Assembly: GCA_003157575.1 (NCBI GenBank)
Contig: PMKA01000187.1
Location: forward strand, 1 to 7,008
DNA length: 7,008 nt
Direction: 5' to 3'
From: Opitutia bacterium
Lineage (GTDB): Bacteria > Verrucomicrobiota > Verrucomicrobiia > Opitutales > Opitutaceae
Below are positions 5,937 through 7,008 of the stretch, piece by piece. Position 1 is the stretch's first letter, and each line of letters opens with the position of its first letter. The notes beneath the pieces are model-generated. The model worked only from the letters and a program-made list of their open reading frames with translations, was not told where the DNA came from and searched no databases. Both the position numbers and the translations under genes were made by a program.

Positions 5937-6494
5937 TCACATGGAAAGGGCAAATTTTGGAATCGTCCCGCGCGTGCGCAGAAGGGCGAGGGCGCGCGCC
6001 TCGGCTGCGCGCATCCGCTTCTTGTCCGCAGGGCTTCGGTCGTCGTGACCGGCCAGATGCAGCCAGCCATGGACGACGTAGAGCGTCAGCTCCTCGGAGA
6101 AATCGCGCCCGCGGCCGGTGGCGAAAGACAGGGCGGTATCGGCCGAAACACAGATTTCGCCAGCCTGGCCAAGCTTGGGAGTCCCCTCGAAGGTGATCAC
6201 ATCCGTTGTGGAGGGGTCGCCGAGGAAGGAGGCGTGCAGCCGCGCAATCGCGGAGTCCGTCAGGAAAGCGAGGGACAGTTCGCCCGGCGGCAGGGGATGA
6301 AACGCCGCGGACGGCGACCCGGGATGCAGTATCCCCGGCGCGTTTGCATCGAGGAGGTGGATCGCCGAGGCAAGCGCCCGCCGGTCGAGCCGCAGCTTTG
6401 CATGACCGTTGTGAACACGTACGGGCCGTCGCGAAGCCGGAGGGCGGATGCCGGTGTTGTCAGCCCGTTCCTTGCTCCGATTTCTTTGGGGCAT
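5937..6494 (-). CDS. ybeY: Endoribonuclease / rRNA maturation factor YbeY
   Basis: YbeY is a metal-dependent RNase involved in 16S rRNA 3'-end maturation and ribosome quality control in the cytosol. The 185-residue product shows the family core: GELSLAFLTD (71-80), STTDVITFEG (95-104), GEICVSADTA (112-121) and the metal motif HGWLHLAGHDD (142-152). Against the usual H-x3-H-x5-H, the third ligand position (152) is Asp and His150 takes the place of the usual Tyr. Asp at that site is, as I recall, found in some other bacterial phyla, so activity is plausible. About 24 basic, polar residues precede the core (RPVRVHNG), somewhat longer than typical. ATG 6494 is the only start codon before the core, with GAGG about 6 nt upstream as a fair ribosome site. 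It overlaps the 3' end of the HD-hydrolase gene by 35 bp, suggesting translational coupling. A pgpH-like gene followed by ybeY is a familiar order. Confidence 0.93.
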   Translation of the reverse strand: MPQRNRSKERADNTGIRPPASRRPVRVHNGHAKLRLDRRALASAIHLLDANAPGILHPGSPSAAFHPLPPGELSLAFLTDSAIARLHASFLGDPSTTDVITFEGTPKLGQAGEICVSADTALSFATGRGRDFSEELTLYVVHGWLHLAGHDDRSPADKKRMRAAEARALALLRTRGTIPKFALSM

Positions 6495-7008
6495 GGGAGG
6501 CCTCGGGCTGATCCGCCGCGGGCGAATAGGCGACGCGCGCGTGGAGCATGTTGAGAAGGGTGAAGGCAAAGCTGTTCTTGATCTGCGTCAGTTCCGCGAG
6601 CGTCAACGGGGCGTCGGCGAGCTGGCCGTCCTCAAGGCGGCTGCCGAAGATCTGGTCGATGAGCTCGCCGAGATGCTGGGGCGTGACGCGGCGGAGCGAC
6701 CGGGTGGCGGCTTCGACGCCGTCGGCGAGCATGACGATGGCGCTCTCCTTGAACTGCGGCGTCGGGCCGTCGTAACGGTACGTGGTCTCGCATACGCGCG
6801 TTTCCGGCAGCCGAGGAAACGGCTCGGCGGTGGAGGCGGCGGCTGCATCCGCCGGTGCCAACGCAGGGCGGCTTTCGTGGCTGCGGGCGCGCAGGTAGAA
6901 GGACTGGATCAGGGTCGTGCCATGGTGCTGCTGGATGACGTCGATGACGGTCTTGGGCAGCTTGTGCTGGAGCGCGAGGTCGACGCCGTCCTTGACGTGG
7001 CTCTTGAT
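6460..7008 (-). CDS. HD-domain phosphohydrolase of the PgpH/YqfF (7TM-HD) family, C-terminal part
   Basis: The gene enters from the right edge and only its last 182 codons are in the window. PgpH-type proteins are membrane-anchored phosphodiesterases that hydrolyse c-di-AMP in the best-studied cases. The visible part is the second half of the HD domain: SHVKDGVDLA (His4 counted from the window edge), IQQHHGTTLI (His28-His29), and VMLADGVEAATRSLRR, whose Asp96 is the conserved late metal ligand. These sit in the order and context of the family, as does YRYDGPTPQFKESA just before the last motif. A variable Ala/Pro-rich insert lies at about 45-65, and a polar tail closes the protein after VAYSP. 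The HD dipeptide, the membrane helices and the extracellular domain lie outside the window. The stop at 6460 overlaps the ybeY start by 35 bp. c-di-AMP as substrate is inferred from family membership only. Confidence 0.9.
   Translation of the reverse strand: MKSHVKDGVDLALQHKLPKTVIDVIQQHHGTTLIQSFYLRARSHESRPALAPADAAAASTAEPFPRLPETRVCETTYRYDGPTPQFKESAIVMLADGVEAATRSLRRVTPQHLGELIDQIFGSRLEDGQLADAPLTLAELTQIKNSFAFTLLNMLHARVAYSPAADQPEASHAPKKSEQGTG

Noticed and set aside
1..7008. CRISPR arrays, insertion sequences, integrases or attachment sites
   Set aside because: No regularly spaced repeats, transposase-like reading frames or flanking direct repeats were seen. The window reads as ordinary chromosomal DNA.

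Overview
The window is GC-rich, densely coding chromosomal DNA with no sign of a mobile element, CRISPR array, rRNA or tRNA. Gene content and style suggest a Gram-negative, outer-membrane-bearing bacterium. There are three predicted lipoproteins, a plant/cyanobacterial-style IspH, a PgpH/YqfF-type HD hydrolase next to ybeY, and few recognisable Shine-Dalgarno sites. The overall impression is of a Verrucomicrobiota (Opitutales-like) genome. That is inference from gene style and would need a protein search to confirm.

Layout, left to right. (1) Positions 62-658 (+) hold pcm, a protein-L-isoaspartate O-methyltransferase. (2) It converges on a minus-strand pair, with only 28 bp between the two stop codons and an inverted repeat there. 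The pair reads from a small OB-fold-like lipoprotein (2873 to 2484) into ispH (2447 to 687), an iron-sulfur reductase of the MEP isoprenoid pathway with an unusually long N-terminal extension. (3) After a 247 bp gap comes a minus-strand pyrimidine-dimer DNA glycosylase-type gene (3555 to 3121). (4) A 284 bp divergent intergenic region separates it from a plus-strand pair of unrecognised genes: a 303-residue alanine-rich lipoprotein (3840-4751) and, 6 bp later, a 114-residue all-helical protein (4758-5102). (5) After 144 bp follows a PEGA-domain lipoprotein with a proline-rich linker (5247-5816, +). (6) Convergent to it, the right end carries a minus-strand housekeeping pair: the 3' end of a PgpH/YqfF-like HD-domain gene, cut by the window edge, overlapping ybeY (6494 to 5937) by 35 bp.

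The genes fall into independent functional units: protein repair (pcm), isoprenoid precursor synthesis (ispH), UV-damage repair (glycosylase), cell-envelope lipoproteins of unknown role, and cyclic-dinucleotide/rRNA housekeeping (pgpH-ybeY). The part least explained by known biology is the lipoprotein plus helical-protein pair at 3840-5102. The IspH N-terminal extension is the second. I found no convincing evidence for a complete, previously undescribed multi-gene system.
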